Shown in pieces: positions 8,660 to 17,346 of a DNA stretch of 52,761 nt. The stretch comes from Desulfovibrio sp. DV (GTDB lineage Bacteria; Desulfobacterota; Desulfovibrionia; Desulfovibrionales; Desulfovibrionaceae), in contig NZ_MLBG01000017.1 of the NCBI RefSeq assembly GCF_001936595.1, forward strand, positions 1 through 52,761. The letters run 5' to 3'. Below the pieces are notes generated by a model. It did not search any database. It saw only the letters and a program-made list of their open reading frames with translations, and was not told the origin of the DNA. A program made the translations under genes and the position numbers. Numbering within the stretch: position 1 is the stretch's first letter; each line of letters starts with the position of its first letter.

Positions 8660-9223
8660 GTGGCCATGGCCAGCCGGGTGTTGCTTCATATCTGCTGCGG
8701 CCCGTGCGCCATTGCGCCGCTCCTGCGCCTGACCGAGGCCGGGTTGGATGTTGTCGGGCTTTTTGCCAACGACAACATCCAGCCGGCCGCCGAGTGGCTG
8801 CGCCGCCGCGACGGCGCGGCCAAAGTGGCCGGGCGTCTGGGGATCACCCTGGTCATCGACGACTACAATCCCGTGCCCCACATGGTCCGGTCCCTGGCCG
8901 ACCCGGCCGGACGCTGCCGGCCGTGTTGGGCCGAGCGCCTGAACCGGACCGCGGCCAGGGCCCGCGAACTCGACTGCAACACCTTCACCTCGTCGCTTCT
9001 GTACAGCAAATACCAGGACCACGCCGCCATCACCGCACTGGGCCGGGACGCCACCGCCAGCCATGGCGTAGCCTTTGCCTATGCCGACTACCGCGTCCAT
9101 TGGGATGAGGGCATTGCCCTGTCCCGGGAGTGGGACATCTATCGCCAGCCCTACTGCGGCTGCGTGCTGAGCGAACTCGACCGCTACGCCAAAAAACTGC
9201 GCCGCCCGCCTGATATTGGGTGA
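8660..9223 (+). CDS. queH: Epoxyqueuosine reductase QueH
   Basis: Predicted last-step enzyme of queuosine synthesis, reducing epoxyqueuosine in tRNA (the DUF208/QueH family, a non-homologous replacement of QueG). The 187-aa protein has the characteristic cysteine pairs: LLHICCGPC at the N-terminus, CRPCW mid-protein and YCGC near the C-terminus, plus TFTSSLLYSKYQDH. These cysteines are known to bind an Fe-S cluster and an adjacent metal. Translation may start at the GTG (8660) or the ATG two codons later; neither has a strong Shine-Dalgarno. It is probably co-transcribed with rng. Confidence 0.9.
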   Translation: MAMASRVLLHICCGPCAIAPLLRLTEAGLDVVGLFANDNIQPAAEWLRRRDGAAKVAGRLGITLVIDDYNPVPHMVRSLADPAGRCRPCWAERLNRTAARARELDCNTFTSSLLYSKYQDHAAITALGRDATASHGVAFAYADYRVHWDEGIALSREWDIYRQPYCGCVLSELDRYAKKLRRPPDIG

Positions 9224-9242
9224 GAGCGGGGAGAAGAGAAAG

Positions 9243-9390
9243 AGTGCCTCCGGCGGCCAAAGGGCTGAGCCCTTTGGAATCCCGCCTGGGGTTGGTTTGA
9301 TTTGACCGGGTGCGGCGTCAAGTCGACGAGCGGAAGTTGCGCAAGAAAAGACGCAAAGGGGCCAGGGTCGTGATCGTTGGTGTTTGAGCT
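9243..9390 (+). repeat. Dispersed repeat family A, long copy (A1)
   Basis: This lies in the gene-free stretch 9224-9657. It begins GCCTCCGGCGGCCAAAGGGC with the hairpin CCAAAGGGCtgaGCCCTTTGG, then TTGGTTTGA, CGACGAG and GAAGTTGCGCAAGA, and ends CGTTGGTGTTTGA. The same ordered blocks occur inverted at 32735-32878, so this is a dispersed element of about 145 bp, not just a hairpin. No protein-coding signal was seen in it. Confidence 0.7.
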
Positions 9391-9406
9391 TGACAGGGAA
9401 CACCGT

Positions 9407-9456
9407 TGCTCCGGCGGCCAAAGGGACTGATACCCTTTGGAAACCCATCTTGGGGA
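9407..9456 (+). repeat. Dispersed repeat family A, copy A2
   Basis: A second copy of the CTCCGGCGGCCAAAGGG element in the same orientation, about 165 bp after A1. It has a degraded hairpin (AAAGGGactgataCCCTTT) followed by GGAAACCCATCTTGGGGACG. The rest of the gap up to cobD, about 9457-9657, shows only weak similarity to the distal part of A1 and no recognisable gene. Confidence 0.6.
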
Positions 9457-9657
9457 CGTTTGCTTTGACTGCGCGCGGCAGCAAGTCGGTTTGCGAAAGC
9501 GGAGCAGGAAACGACGGGAAGAGGCGGACGGGAGACGCAACGCCGCCCCCGGTTTTCTTGGACAGGGGTTTCCATTTTTTCTGGAATCCCGGGCCGGGCC
9601 GTCGCCTGATCGTGGAATCCATCTGCCGCATCACCACCACAACTATTGGAATGTTGC

Positions 9658-10593
9658 ATGAATCCACTGCTGCTGCCCTTGGCCGTAGGCCTTGACCTGC
9701 TCCTGGGCGATCCGGCCGGCTGGCCCCATCCGGTGCGGGCCATTGGCTGGTGCTACGCCCGGTTGGACACCCTGGCCGACCGGCCGGGCCGGCGCACTCG
9801 TGTCTTTGGAGCCGTCTGTGTCCTGGCCGTGGCTGCCGGCAGCGCCGGTCTGGTCTGGGCGGCGTCCCGGCTGCCCTTCCTTGGCTCGCTGTGCGCCCTG
9901 TATTTTGCCTATGCCGGGCTGGCCCTGGGGGGCCTTTTGGCCGAGGGCCGTAAGGCGGCACGGTTCTTGATTGTTGGTGACATCGAAGCTGCCCGGAGTG
10001 TTGTGGGCGGGCTGGTCAGTCGGGACGTGACGGAACTTGACGGGCCGGACCTGTGGCGGGCCCTGGCCGAATCCGTGGCCGAGAACGCCAACGACGGTTT
10101 TGTCGCGCCGCTTTTCTGGCTGGCCCTGGCCGGCCCGGCCGGACTGTGGGCCTACAAGGCCGTGTCCACGGCCGACTCCATGTGGGGCTATCGAACGGAG
10201 CGCTACACGGATTTCGGCTGGTTCGGGGCCAGGGCCGACGATGTGCTGGCCTGGTTGCCGGCCCGGCTCACCGTGGCGGCCATGTGGCTGGCTGCCGGCC
10301 TGCTTGGCCGCTTAGGCGGTGTGCGTCTGGCCGACATTGCCCGCGACGCCGCCAAAAGCGCCAGCCCCAACGCCGGCTGGCCCATGGCTGCGGCCGCCTG
10401 GCTGTGCGGCGGCGGCATGGGCGGCCCGTCGCGGTATTTCGGCGTAATCGTCGAAAAGCCCCGTCTGGGACCGCCGTCTGGGGCCTGGGATGCACAGCGG
10501 TATGGGTTGTTGAGCCGGTTAGTATTGTTCACAGGATGTATTGTTGCTGTGGGAACAATTGCTTTGCGAAGCATTATCGCGCTGCTTGCATAG
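9658..10593 (+). CDS. cobD: Adenosylcobinamide-phosphate synthase (CobD/CbiB)
   Basis: Integral membrane enzyme of cobalamin synthesis that attaches the aminopropanol arm to adenosylcobyric acid. The 311-aa protein starts MNPLLLPLAVGLDLLLGDP, followed by HPVRAIGW, both typical. SVAENANDGFVAPLFW and AVSTADSMWGYR are the conserved family motifs. Several hydrophobic segments are visible. The ATG at 9658 is preferred over a TTG four codons upstream, although the Shine-Dalgarno is weak. No other cobalamin gene adjoins it. Confidence 0.93.
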   Translation: MNPLLLPLAVGLDLLLGDPAGWPHPVRAIGWCYARLDTLADRPGRRTRVFGAVCVLAVAAGSAGLVWAASRLPFLGSLCALYFAYAGLALGGLLAEGRKAARFLIVGDIEAARSVVGGLVSRDVTELDGPDLWRALAESVAENANDGFVAPLFWLALAGPAGLWAYKAVSTADSMWGYRTERYTDFGWFGARADDVLAWLPARLTVAAMWLAAGLLGRLGGVRLADIARDAAKSASPNAGWPMAAAAWLCGGGMGGPSRYFGVIVEKPRLGPPSGAWDAQRYGLLSRLVLFTGCIVAVGTIALRSIIALLA

Positions 10594-10740
10594 TGCTCGT
10601 GCCTGAATGTGGTTCTCGCTCAATCCTCAGTCAATCGGTCTTCTTTATTCGTTCTATGGACGCTAAAATGATTTGTTGTTGACGACATTCCGTTTTGAGT
10701 GGTAGCTGGTAAAGTACGAATTTTTCAGGAGGGCAGACGT

Positions 10741-10947
10741 ATGGCTTTCGAAGGCACCGTGAAGTGGTTCAGTGACAAAAAGGGTTATGGATTTATCATG
10801 CGCGAAGGCGAAGATGACGTCTTCGTCCATTACTCGTCCATTGAAGGCGAAGGATTTCGCACGCTGCGCGAGGGCGAGGAAGTATCCTTTGAGATCCTTC
10901 AAGGTGAGCGGGGACCCAAAGCCACAAATGTGGTGCGTCCTGCCTGA
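10741..10947 (+). CDS. Cold-shock domain protein (Csp)
   Basis: Single-domain RNA/ssDNA-binding protein of 68 aa with the CspA fold. RNP1 reads KGYGFIM and RNP2 reads DVFVHY, after [17 protein letters not shown] at 10727-10732 with good spacing fixes the ATG. About 147 bp separate it from cobD, leaving room for its own promoter and a structured leader, but I could not assign a convincing -10/-35 pair. A strong terminator follows. Confidence 0.95.
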   Translation: MAFEGTVKWFSDKKGYGFIMREGEDDVFVHYSSIEGEGFRTLREGEEVSFEILQGERGPKATNVVRPA

Positions 10948-10970
10948 CCTTGGCCGATCCTGACAAGAGA

Positions 10971-11005
10971 AAAGCCCCCGCCGGATGTTTCCGACGGGGG
11001 CTTTG
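10971..11005. terminator. Bidirectional intrinsic terminator between csp and proC
   Basis: Inverted repeat AAAGCCCCCGCCGGA / TCCGACGGGGGCTTTG with a 4-nt loop and one mismatch. It is flanked by A and T residues on both sides, so it can end the plus-strand csp transcript and the minus-strand proC operon. Confidence 0.88.
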
Positions 11006-11023
11006 TTACGATTGTGCGTCGAA

Positions 11024-11824
11024 TTATGCGCCAAGGGCCGTGGAACGGTCCTTGGAGGCCACGGCTGCATCAATGATGGCGGCGCGCACGGCTTTACGGT
11101 CCAGATGCATGAGCGCCTCAATGGTGGTGCCGGCCGGCGAGGTCACCATCTCGCGCAACACGCTCGGATGCAGGCCCGTTTCCACGGCCAGCTTGGCCGT
11201 GCCCTCAAACAGGCCGAGCACGATGTCCGTGGACTTGTCCCGGGCAAAGCCCATGAGCACCCCGGATTCGATGAGCGCTTCCATGAAGTGGAGCACATAG
11301 GCCGGACCCGAACCGGCCAGGCCGGTGAAGGCGTCGAAGAATTTTTCTTCCAGCACGTACGTGCGCCCCAGGGCGGCAAAGAGTCTGGCGACGAAGTCCT
11401 TCTGGCCGGCGTCCAGGGCCGGGTCGTCCAGGCACAGGGCGAACTGGCCCGCACCGACCAGGGCCGGGGTGTTGGGCATGACCCGCACCACCGGGCACTT
11501 GCCGCCGGCAAGCTCCCGCAGTTTCGCCATGGTCACGCCGGCCACGATGGACACGATGACCGTCTCCGGTCCCAGGTGCGGGGCCAGTTCGGCCATGGCC
11601 GCGGCGAGGTACTGGGGTTTGACGCACAAAACGAGATAGTCGCTTGCGGCCGCCAGATCTTCGGGGGTGGCTGCGGCCTTGGCCAGCTTCTCGCCGGCCA
11701 GGGCCGCGACCTTGGCGGCATCGACGTCGTAGGCCACGGCCGAAACGTCGGGGACAGCGGCAAGGCCCTTGATGATGGCCGCGCCCATGTTCCCCGCGCC
11801 GAGAAATCCGATGACGGCGGCCAT
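11024..11824 (-). CDS. proC: Pyrroline-5-carboxylate reductase
   Basis: NAD(P)H-dependent last step of proline synthesis. The 266-aa protein begins MAAVIGFLGAGNMGAAI (Rossmann GxGxMG). VKPQYL and VSIVAGVTM follow, then VRVMPNTPALVG and the C-terminal domain with DAFTGLAGSGPAYV and TSPAGTT, all ProC signatures. The ATG is 4 bp after the ndk stop, so ndk and proC form one transcript ending at the 10971-11005 hairpin. The reading frame is open further upstream, but that part overlaps ndk and is not conserved in character. Confidence 0.95.
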   Translation of the reverse strand: MAAVIGFLGAGNMGAAIIKGLAAVPDVSAVAYDVDAAKVAALAGEKLAKAAATPEDLAAASDYLVLCVKPQYLAAAMAELAPHLGPETVIVSIVAGVTMAKLRELAGGKCPVVRVMPNTPALVGAGQFALCLDDPALDAGQKDFVARLFAALGRTYVLEEKFFDAFTGLAGSGPAYVLHFMEALIESGVLMGFARDKSTDIVLGLFEGTAKLAVETGLHPSVLREMVTSPAGTTIEALMHLDRKAVRAAIIDAAVASKDRSTALGA

Positions 11825-11828
11825 GGCC

Positions 11829-12245
11829 TTAGCCCACCATCTCAAGCGTGCTGAAGTAGTAGGCGGTCTCGAAGGCGGCCGTCTCAGGGGCGTCGGAGCC
11901 GTGGACCGAGTTCTTCTCGATGTCCAGGGCAAAGCACTTGCGGATGGTGCCTTCCTCGGCATTGGCCGGGTTGGTGGCGCCCATGAGCTTGCGGTATTTG
12001 GCAATGGCGTCGTCGCCTTCGAGGATGGACACGACCACCGGGCCGGAGATCATGAAATCCACCAGGCTGCGGAAAAACGGGCGTTCCTTGTGCACGGCGT
12101 AGAAGCCTTCGGCCTCGGCGGCGGAAAGCTGGATCATCTTCATGGCCACGACCTTGAGGCCGGCGTCCTGGATCATTTTGAGGATGGCTCCGGACAGATT
12201 GCGCTCAACGGCGTCGGGCTTGATGATGGAAAGGGTACGTTCCAT
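11829..12245 (-). CDS. ndk: Nucleoside diphosphate kinase
   Basis: Transfers the gamma-phosphate between nucleoside triphosphates and diphosphates through a phospho-histidine. The 138-aa protein begins [13 protein letters not shown] and carries the active site [12 protein letters not shown] with the catalytic His. AAGGAG lies upstream of the chosen ATG. It belongs to a minus-strand run with the DUF190/CBS gene upstream and proC downstream. Confidence 0.97.
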   Translation of the reverse strand: MERTLSIIKPDAVERNLSGAILKMIQDAGLKVVAMKMIQLSAAEAEGFYAVHKERPFFRSLVDFMISGPVVVSILEGDDAIAKYRKLMGATNPANAEEGTIRKCFALDIEKNSVHGSDAPETAAFETAYYFSTLEMVG

Positions 12246-12328
12246 GGTGTGGCTCCTTGATGGTATTGGCTGCGGGCGCGAAAGCCCGGCGAGGCGGGGC
12301 TTACCGCGAATCGGCCGGCAAGGCAAAT

Positions 12329-13564
12329 CTATCCCGTCCGGCCGGCGATGACCTGCAAAAGCGCCTCCCGGTCCACCATGCCGACCAGGCGGTTGCCCTC
12401 GCCTGTGACCACCAGCCGTTTGACGTGATGGGCCAGCATTTTTTGCAACACGTCCATGAGCGAGGCGTCTTCGGGCACGCTGTGAACGGTTGGCTGCATG
12501 ACCTCGCGCACCGTGCCGGCCGGGCAGGCGTCAGCAGCCTGCTTTTTACCGAAAAGCGCCTGCAGCAGGCCGGGTTTGCGCTCCGGGCCGCACCGGGTGA
12601 GGAGATCGCCGTCGAGCACGATGCCGACGACTGCGCCGGCCTTGTCCACGACCACCACCCGGCGAAGCGGCGAGGCCACGAGCTTGGCCACCACCCCGGG
12701 CAGGGGGTCGTCCGGGCTGGCTGTGGGCACGTCGGTAAACATCACGTCGCGGGCCTGCTGCAACAGGCCGGCGGTAAAGCGCGGCAGGGCCACGGCTGTC
12801 CCGGCCGGCACCTTGGCTGCCGAACGCAGGATGTCGGCCCGGCTGACGATGCCGATGAGTTCCCCGGCCTCGTCGACCACGGGCAGGCGCTTGAGGCCCT
12901 TTTTCACCATCCGCTGCGAAGCCTCGCGCAGGCTGGCCCGTTCGCCGATGGTTTGCGGCGGCGCAGTCATGACGTCCCGGGCAACGCGGCCGGAGAGCTG
13001 GGCTGCGGCCTCTTCCCGGGCATCCCGGGGGAGCAGGCCGTAGACCGAAAGCCGCGCCGCCAGCCCCCCGCGGGTGAGCAGGTCGCCGCCGGTGACGATG
13101 CCAAGGACCTTGCGCCCGGCGTCGAGCACCGGCACGGCCTTGACGTTTCGGGTGAGCAGCAGGTCCACCACCTCGGCCAGGGGCGCATCCGGGCCGACGG
13201 TGGCCACATCGGAAGCCATGACGTCGCGTACCCGCACCGGGCAATGGAACCGGGCGGTCATGGGCTGCCGGGCGATCAGTCCGCCCTTGGCCAGTTCTTC
13301 GAGGCGCGGCAGCAGGGCTTCGATGCGGTCCGGGCGGTCGGCGATTTCGACGACCATCGGCAGGTCTTCGGACAGGCGCAAAATTTTGGCGGTATGCACC
13401 AGGCTGCCGGCCCCGAATCCGAGCACTCCGCGCAGCACCGTGGCTCCGGCCGCGCCGTGCCGCCGCGCTTCCTCCACCAGCAGTTCATAGACCGGCCGGC
13501 CGTCCACGCGGTCGGATTCGCCGCAATAGATACGCACCAGTTCGATTTCGACGTATTCCGACAT
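12329..13564 (-). CDS. DUF190 and multi-CBS domain protein
   Basis: A 411-aa fusion. Residues 1-100 are a DUF190 domain ([26 protein letters not shown]), a PII-like ferredoxin-fold family. The rest holds four CBS repeats in two Bateman modules: each begins with RDVMAS or REVM-type motifs, and [32 protein letters not shown] and [10 protein letters not shown] mark the ends. CBS modules usually bind adenine nucleotides. It lies directly downstream of crcB, and DUF190 genes are known neighbours of fluoride exporters, so a regulatory role in fluoride export is an inference. GGAGGT precedes the ATG. Confidence 0.9.
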   Translation of the reverse strand: MSEYVEIELVRIYCGESDRVDGRPVYELLVEEARRHGAAGATVLRGVLGFGAGSLVHTAKILRLSEDLPMVVEIADRPDRIEALLPRLEELAKGGLIARQPMTARFHCPVRVRDVMASDVATVGPDAPLAEVVDLLLTRNVKAVPVLDAGRKVLGIVTGGDLLTRGGLAARLSVYGLLPRDAREEAAAQLSGRVARDVMTAPPQTIGERASLREASQRMVKKGLKRLPVVDEAGELIGIVSRADILRSAAKVPAGTAVALPRFTAGLLQQARDVMFTDVPTASPDDPLPGVVAKLVASPLRRVVVVDKAGAVVGIVLDGDLLTRCGPERKPGLLQALFGKKQAADACPAGTVREVMQPTVHSVPEDASLMDVLQKMLAHHVKRLVVTGEGNRLVGMVDREALLQVIAGRTG

Positions 13565-13614
13565 CGGGTTATACCTCCATCAGTATCGTACCCATGGGGA
13601 GCTTCCGGCTCGCT

Positions 13615-13656
13615 CAGGGGTCCGGGGGGGCCTGGGGCTAACGCCCCAGGTTTCTG
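13615..13656. repeat. Intergenic GC hairpin, family B (diverged)
   Basis: GGGGTCCGGGGGGGCCTGGGG followed by the inverted repeat CCTGGGGCtaacGCCCCAGG and TTTCT. It lies between crcB and the DUF190/CBS gene and shares its core with the copies at 16350 and 34721. Confidence 0.55.
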
Positions 13657-13673
13657 TCTCCAGCCTACGGCAG

Positions 13674-14051
13674 CTACAGCAGCCGGCCAAGCAGCAGGCC
13701 GCCGAACATTGCGGCAAACCCCAGCACGGTCTGAAAACCCACATTGGCCAGGGCCGGCAGGATGCGGCCGTCTTCCAGAAAGGCGCTGCTTTCAAAAATG
13801 AAGGTGGAAAAGGTTGTAAACGCGCCCATGAAGCCGGTAAGCAGGACAAGGCGGGATTCGGTGCGCAAGAGCATCCGTTCGCCGCCAAGCTCCCATACCA
13901 GGCCAAACAGAAAGCAGCCGAGGATATTGACGACCGCCGTGCCCCAGGGAAAATCCCGGCCGGCCAGTTCGTAGACCACGCCGGAGAGCCAGTAGCGGGC
14001 CAGGGTGCCGGCTGCTCCGGCCAGGGCGACGAGGGCCAGTTTTTCGAGCAT
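13674..14051 (-). CDS. crcB: Fluoride exporter CrcB/Fluc
   Basis: Small four-helix membrane protein of 125 aa that forms a dual-topology fluoride channel. Motifs seen are AGAAGTLARYWLS, GTAVVNILGCFLFG and TGFMGAFTTFSTF (the Phe/Thr-containing TFSTF track). The ATG at 14051 is chosen because GGAGGAG lies just upstream; an earlier non-ATG start is less likely. It leads a minus-strand group with DUF190/CBS, ndk and proC. No convincing fluoride riboswitch was found upstream. Confidence 0.93.
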   Translation of the reverse strand: MLEKLALVALAGAAGTLARYWLSGVVYELAGRDFPWGTAVVNILGCFLFGLVWELGGERMLLRTESRLVLLTGFMGAFTTFSTFIFESSAFLEDGRILPALANVGFQTVLGFAAMFGGLLLGRLL

Positions 14052-14155
14052 AAGGCTCCTCCGCAGCAAAAAACTTCAGGCATCACGCGTCGGGCCGGGC
14101 CGGGCGATTTCCGGTCAATCCATACGCCCGGGTCGAAAAAGCGTAAAGGCCGCGG

Positions 14156-14183
14156 TTGACTATCCGAACCTCATCGTTATGGT
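14156..14183 (+). promoter_or_regulatory. Candidate sigma-70 promoter of nifU operon
   Basis: TTGACT (14156-14161) and TATGGT (14178-14183) with a 16-bp spacer; TGGTAT at 14180 with an 18-bp spacer is an alternative. It lies about 115 bp before the nifU ATG in an otherwise gene-free divergent region. Confidence 0.45.
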
Positions 14184-14298
14184 ATGAATTTGTCGGTGTT
14201 CTTTGAAAAAAACGGCCAACGCCCCTTTTCGCAAACCGCCCTGGGGCATACACTGTCGTTGCGCCAGTCGGCCCAAAGCCGACGAAACGGAGGTCATC

Positions 14299-15147
14299 AT
14301 GTGGGAATATACGGATAAAGTCAGGGATCATTTTCTCAATCCGAGAAACGTCGGCAGTCTTGAGGACGCCAATGCCGTGGGCGAGGTCGGTTCGCTGGCC
14401 TGCGGCGACGCACTCAAACTTTTTCTCAAGATCAATGACGCCGGAGTCATCGAGGACGCCCGGTTTCAGACCTTCGGCTGCGCCTCGGCCATTGCCTCAA
14501 GCTCGGTTTTGACCGAACTGCTCAAGGGCAAGACCATCGAGGAGGCCCGGGCCCTGACCAACAAGGACATCGCCGACGACCTGGGCGGCCTGCCCAAGGA
14601 AAAGATGCATTGCTCGGTCATGGGCCAGGAAGCCCTGGAAGCGGCTTTGGCCGACTATCTGGGCGAGAAGGCCCCGGCCCATGAGCCTGAGGGCGAGCTG
14701 GTGTGCAAGTGTTTCGGCGTCTACGACGGCCAGATTCGCCGGGCCATCCGGGAAAACAAGCTGACCACCGTCGAGGAGGTCACGGATTTCACCAAGGCCG
14801 GCGGCGGCTGCGGCGATTGCCTGGAAAAGCTGGCCGGCATCCTGGCCGAGGAACTCGGGCAGGCCGCGGCCAAGCCCCTGGTCGAACTGCAGGTGAAGCG
14901 GCCGATGACCAATCTGGAGCGGGTCAAGCTCGTGACCAAGGTCATGGAAGAGGAAATCCGCCCGAATCTGAAAAAGGACGGCGGCGATATCGAACTGGTG
15001 GACATCGACGGCAGGACGGTCTTCGTGTCCCTGCGCGGGGCCTGCAAGGGCTGCCCGAGCAGCAACGTGACGCTGACGGAATTCGTCGAGAAGCGGCTCC
15101 AGGAACTGGTCGAGCCGGGCATCACGGTCAAGGAGGCAGGGAAATGA
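14299..15147 (+). CDS. nifU: NifU Fe-S cluster scaffold
   Basis: Three-domain scaffold of 282 aa. Residues 1-125 form the IscU-type assembly domain with cluster ligands Cys35 (LACGD), Cys61 (FGCAS) and a third Cys in MHCSVMG. The middle is a permanent [2Fe-2S] BFD-like domain (CKCFGV and GGGCGDC). The C-terminus is an Nfu domain with the CKGC motif. ACGGAGG precedes the ATG at 14299; upstream in-frame codons are not conserved. The stop overlaps nifS by ATGA. No nitrogenase genes are in view, so it may serve general Fe-S assembly, as in other anaerobes with NIF-type systems. Confidence 0.95.
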   Translation: MWEYTDKVRDHFLNPRNVGSLEDANAVGEVGSLACGDALKLFLKINDAGVIEDARFQTFGCASAIASSSVLTELLKGKTIEEARALTNKDIADDLGGLPKEKMHCSVMGQEALEAALADYLGEKAPAHEPEGELVCKCFGVYDGQIRRAIRENKLTTVEEVTDFTKAGGGCGDCLEKLAGILAEELGQAAAKPLVELQVKRPMTNLERVKLVTKVMEEEIRPNLKKDGGDIELVDIDGRTVFVSLRGACKGCPSSNVTLTEFVEKRLQELVEPGITVKEAGK

Positions 15148-16328
15148 AGCCGGTTTATCTCGACAACAACGCCACCACCATGGTGGCCCCGGAAGTCGTG
15201 GCCGAAATGCTGCCGTTCCTGTCGGAATACTATGGCAACCCGTCGAGTATGCACACCTTCGGCGGCCATGTGGGCACGAAGCTCAAAGAGGCCCGCAGCG
15301 CCATCGCCGGGGTGCTCGGCTGCCAGCCCGACGAGCTGATCTTTACCTCCTGCGGCTCCGAAGGCGACAATACCGCCGTATTAAGCGCCCTGGCCGCCCA
15401 GCCCGACAAGCGCCATATCGTCACCACCCGGGTGGAGCATCCGGCCATCCTGAGCCTGGCCAAGCACCTGGAGGAAAAAGACTACGAGGTCACCTATCTC
15501 GGCGTGGACGAGAAAGGTCGCCTGAGCCTCGACGAATTGGGGCAGGCCATCCGCAAGGATACGGCCATCGTCTCCATCATGTACGCCAACAACGAAACCG
15601 GCGTGATTTTCCCGCTGCCCGAGATTGCCGCCCTGTGCAAGGCCCGCGGCGTGCTGCTCCATACCGACGCCGTCCAGGCCGTGGGCAAGATCGCCATCGA
15701 CCTGTCCAAGCTGCCCGTGGACATGCTGGTGCTTTCCGGCCACAAGCTCCACGCCCCCAAGGGCGTGGGCGTCCTTTATGTGCGCAAGGGCACGCCGTTC
15801 CGGCCGTTTCTCATCGGTGGCCACCAGGAGCGCGGCCGCCGGGCCGGGACCGAGAATACCGCCGGCATCATCGCCCTGGCCAAGGCCATGACCATGGCCA
15901 AGGAACACATGGCCGAGGAAAACACCCGGGTCAGAGCCCTGCGTGACCGCCTCGAAGCCGGCATCCTGGCCGCCGTGCCCCACGCCCAGATAAACGGCGA
16001 CACAGAACATCGGCTGCCCAACACCACCAGCATCGCCTTCAAGTTCGTCGAGGGCGAAGCCATCCTGCTCATGCTCGACCAGTACGGCATCTGCGCCAGC
16101 TCCGGCTCGGCCTGCACCTCGGGCAGCCTCGAACCCTCCCACGTGCTGCGGGCCATGGGCGTGCCGTTCACCTACGCCCACGGCTCCATCCGATTCAGCC
16201 TCTCGCGCTACACCACCGAGGCCGACGTGGATCTGGTCCTGGAGAAACTGCCGGGCATCATCGAAACCCTGCGGCGCATGTCGCCGTTTCGCGAAGAAGA
16301 CGCTGCCAAGCCCGCTTGCACGTGTTGA
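15144..16328 (+). CDS. nifS: Cysteine desulfurase NifS
   Basis: PLP enzyme of 394 aa that takes sulfur from cysteine for NifU. It begins [18 protein letters not shown]. The PLP lysine is in [11 protein letters not shown], and the persulfide cysteine loop reads [22 protein letters not shown] and [11 protein letters not shown] are further aminotransferase-V signatures. Its ATG overlaps the nifU stop by 4 bp behind AAGGAGG, indicating translational coupling. The C-terminus ends in a CxC motif (ACTC). Confidence 0.96.
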   Translation: MKPVYLDNNATTMVAPEVVAEMLPFLSEYYGNPSSMHTFGGHVGTKLKEARSAIAGVLGCQPDELIFTSCGSEGDNTAVLSALAAQPDKRHIVTTRVEHPAILSLAKHLEEKDYEVTYLGVDEKGRLSLDELGQAIRKDTAIVSIMYANNETGVIFPLPEIAALCKARGVLLHTDAVQAVGKIAIDLSKLPVDMLVLSGHKLHAPKGVGVLYVRKGTPFRPFLIGGHQERGRRAGTENTAGIIALAKAMTMAKEHMAEENTRVRALRDRLEAGILAAVPHAQINGDTEHRLPNTTSIAFKFVEGEAILLMLDQYGICASSGSACTSGSLEPSHVLRAMGVPFTYAHGSIRFSLSRYTTEADVDLVLEKLPGIIETLRRMSPFREEDAAKPACTC

Positions 16329-16349
16329 GGCCGCGCCGCCCGCCAAGCA

Positions 16350-16402
16350 GGTCCGGGGGGGCATTTTCCCCCCCGGCGGGGCCAGGGCAGCGCCCTGGCC
16401 GG
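16350..16402. repeat. Intergenic GC double hairpin, family B
   Basis: GGTCCGGGGGGGCATTTTCC then CCCCCGGCGGGGCC, followed by the second hairpin CCAGGGCagcGCCCTGG. It fills the gap between nifS and cysK; cysK has its own Shine-Dalgarno straight after it. Confidence 0.65.
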
Positions 16403-16416
16403 CAACAGGAGGAACC

Positions 16417-17346
16417 ATGCGCGTTTATAATGACATGACCGAGCTGGTTGGCGGCACGCCCATGGTGTGGCTGACCAAGCTGGCCGAGGGCTTGCCGGCC
16501 CGGGTGGCGGCCAAACTGGAGTCGTTTAATCCGTGTTCGTCGGTCAAGGACCGGATCGGCGTGGCCATGATCCGGGCGGCCGAGCGCGAAGGGCGCGTCG
16601 GGCCGGGCACGGTGGTGGTGGAGCCGACGTCGGGCAATACCGGCATCGGGCTGGCCTTTATGTGCGCCGTGCGCGGCTACCGGCTGCTCCTTACCATGCC
16701 CGAGTCCATGAGCGTCGAGCGGCGCACCTTGCTGCGGGGATTTGGGGCCGAGCTGGTGCTGACTCCGGCGGCCAAGGGCATGACCGGGGCGGTTTCGCGG
16801 GCGCGCGAACTCGTTGCCGAGATCCCCGGAGCCTTTATGCCCATGCAGTTTTCCAATCCGGCCAACCCGGACATCCACGCCCTGACCACGGGGCCGGAAA
16901 TCTGGGAGGACACCGACGGCGCGGTGGATATCTTTGTGGCCGGCGTCGGCACGGGCGGCACCATCACCGGCGTTGCCCGGGCGCTCAAGGCCAGGAAGCC
17001 GGAGGTTCGGGCCGTGGCCGTGGAACCGGCCGCCTCGCCGGTGCTGTCCGGTGGCCAGCCGGGCCCCCACGCCATCCAGGGCATCGGCGCGGGGTTTGTC
17101 CCCGAGGTGCTGGACCGAAGCCTCGTGGACGAGGTGTTCACCGTGGAAAATGAGGCCGCCATGGCCATGGCCCGGCGGCTGTTGCGCGAGGAAGGCATCC
17201 TGTGCGGCATCTCGTCCGGGGCCAATGCCTATGCCGCCCTGGAGATTGCCAAGCGCCCGGAGAATGCCGGCAAAGTGGTTGTCTTTATCGTCTGCGACAC
17301 GGGTGAGCGCTATCTCTCCACGCCGCTTTTCACCGAGGGGGTCTGA
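16417..17346 (+). CDS. cysK: Cysteine synthase (O-acetylserine sulfhydrylase)
   Basis: PLP enzyme of 309 aa that makes cysteine from O-acetylserine and sulfide. It starts with the conserved [11 protein letters not shown]. The PLP lysine is in [11 protein letters not shown], the phosphate and substrate loops in [11 protein letters not shown] and [10 protein letters not shown], and the C-terminal [10 protein letters not shown] is typical. CAGGAGG precedes the ATG. The stop overlaps the cysE ATG by one base. Position next to nifS suggests that cysteine made here feeds the desulfurase. Confidence 0.95.
   Translation: MRVYNDMTELVGGTPMVWLTKLAEGLPARVAAKLESFNPCSSVKDRIGVAMIRAAEREGRVGPGTVVVEPTSGNTGIGLAFMCAVRGYRLLLTMPESMSVERRTLLRGFGAELVLTPAAKGMTGAVSRARELVAEIPGAFMPMQFSNPANPDIHALTTGPEIWEDTDGAVDIFVAGVGTGGTITGVARALKARKPEVRAVAVEPAASPVLSGGQPGPHAIQGIGAGFVPEVLDRSLVDEVFTVENEAAMAMARRLLREEGILCGISSGANAYAALEIAKRPENAGKVVVFIVCDTGERYLSTPLFTEGV

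Noticed and set aside
12257-13801. 514-codon ORF antisense to the DUF190/CBS gene
   Set aside because: Shadow of a clear coding gene; no domain and no ribosome binding site.
14085-14185. Possible fluoride riboswitch upstream of crcB
   Set aside because: The minus strand has a CGATGAGGTTCG segment like the riboswitch loop, but the flanking stem is mismatched and no matching CTCC-type pseudoknot partner was found. The same bases overlap the likely plus-strand promoter.
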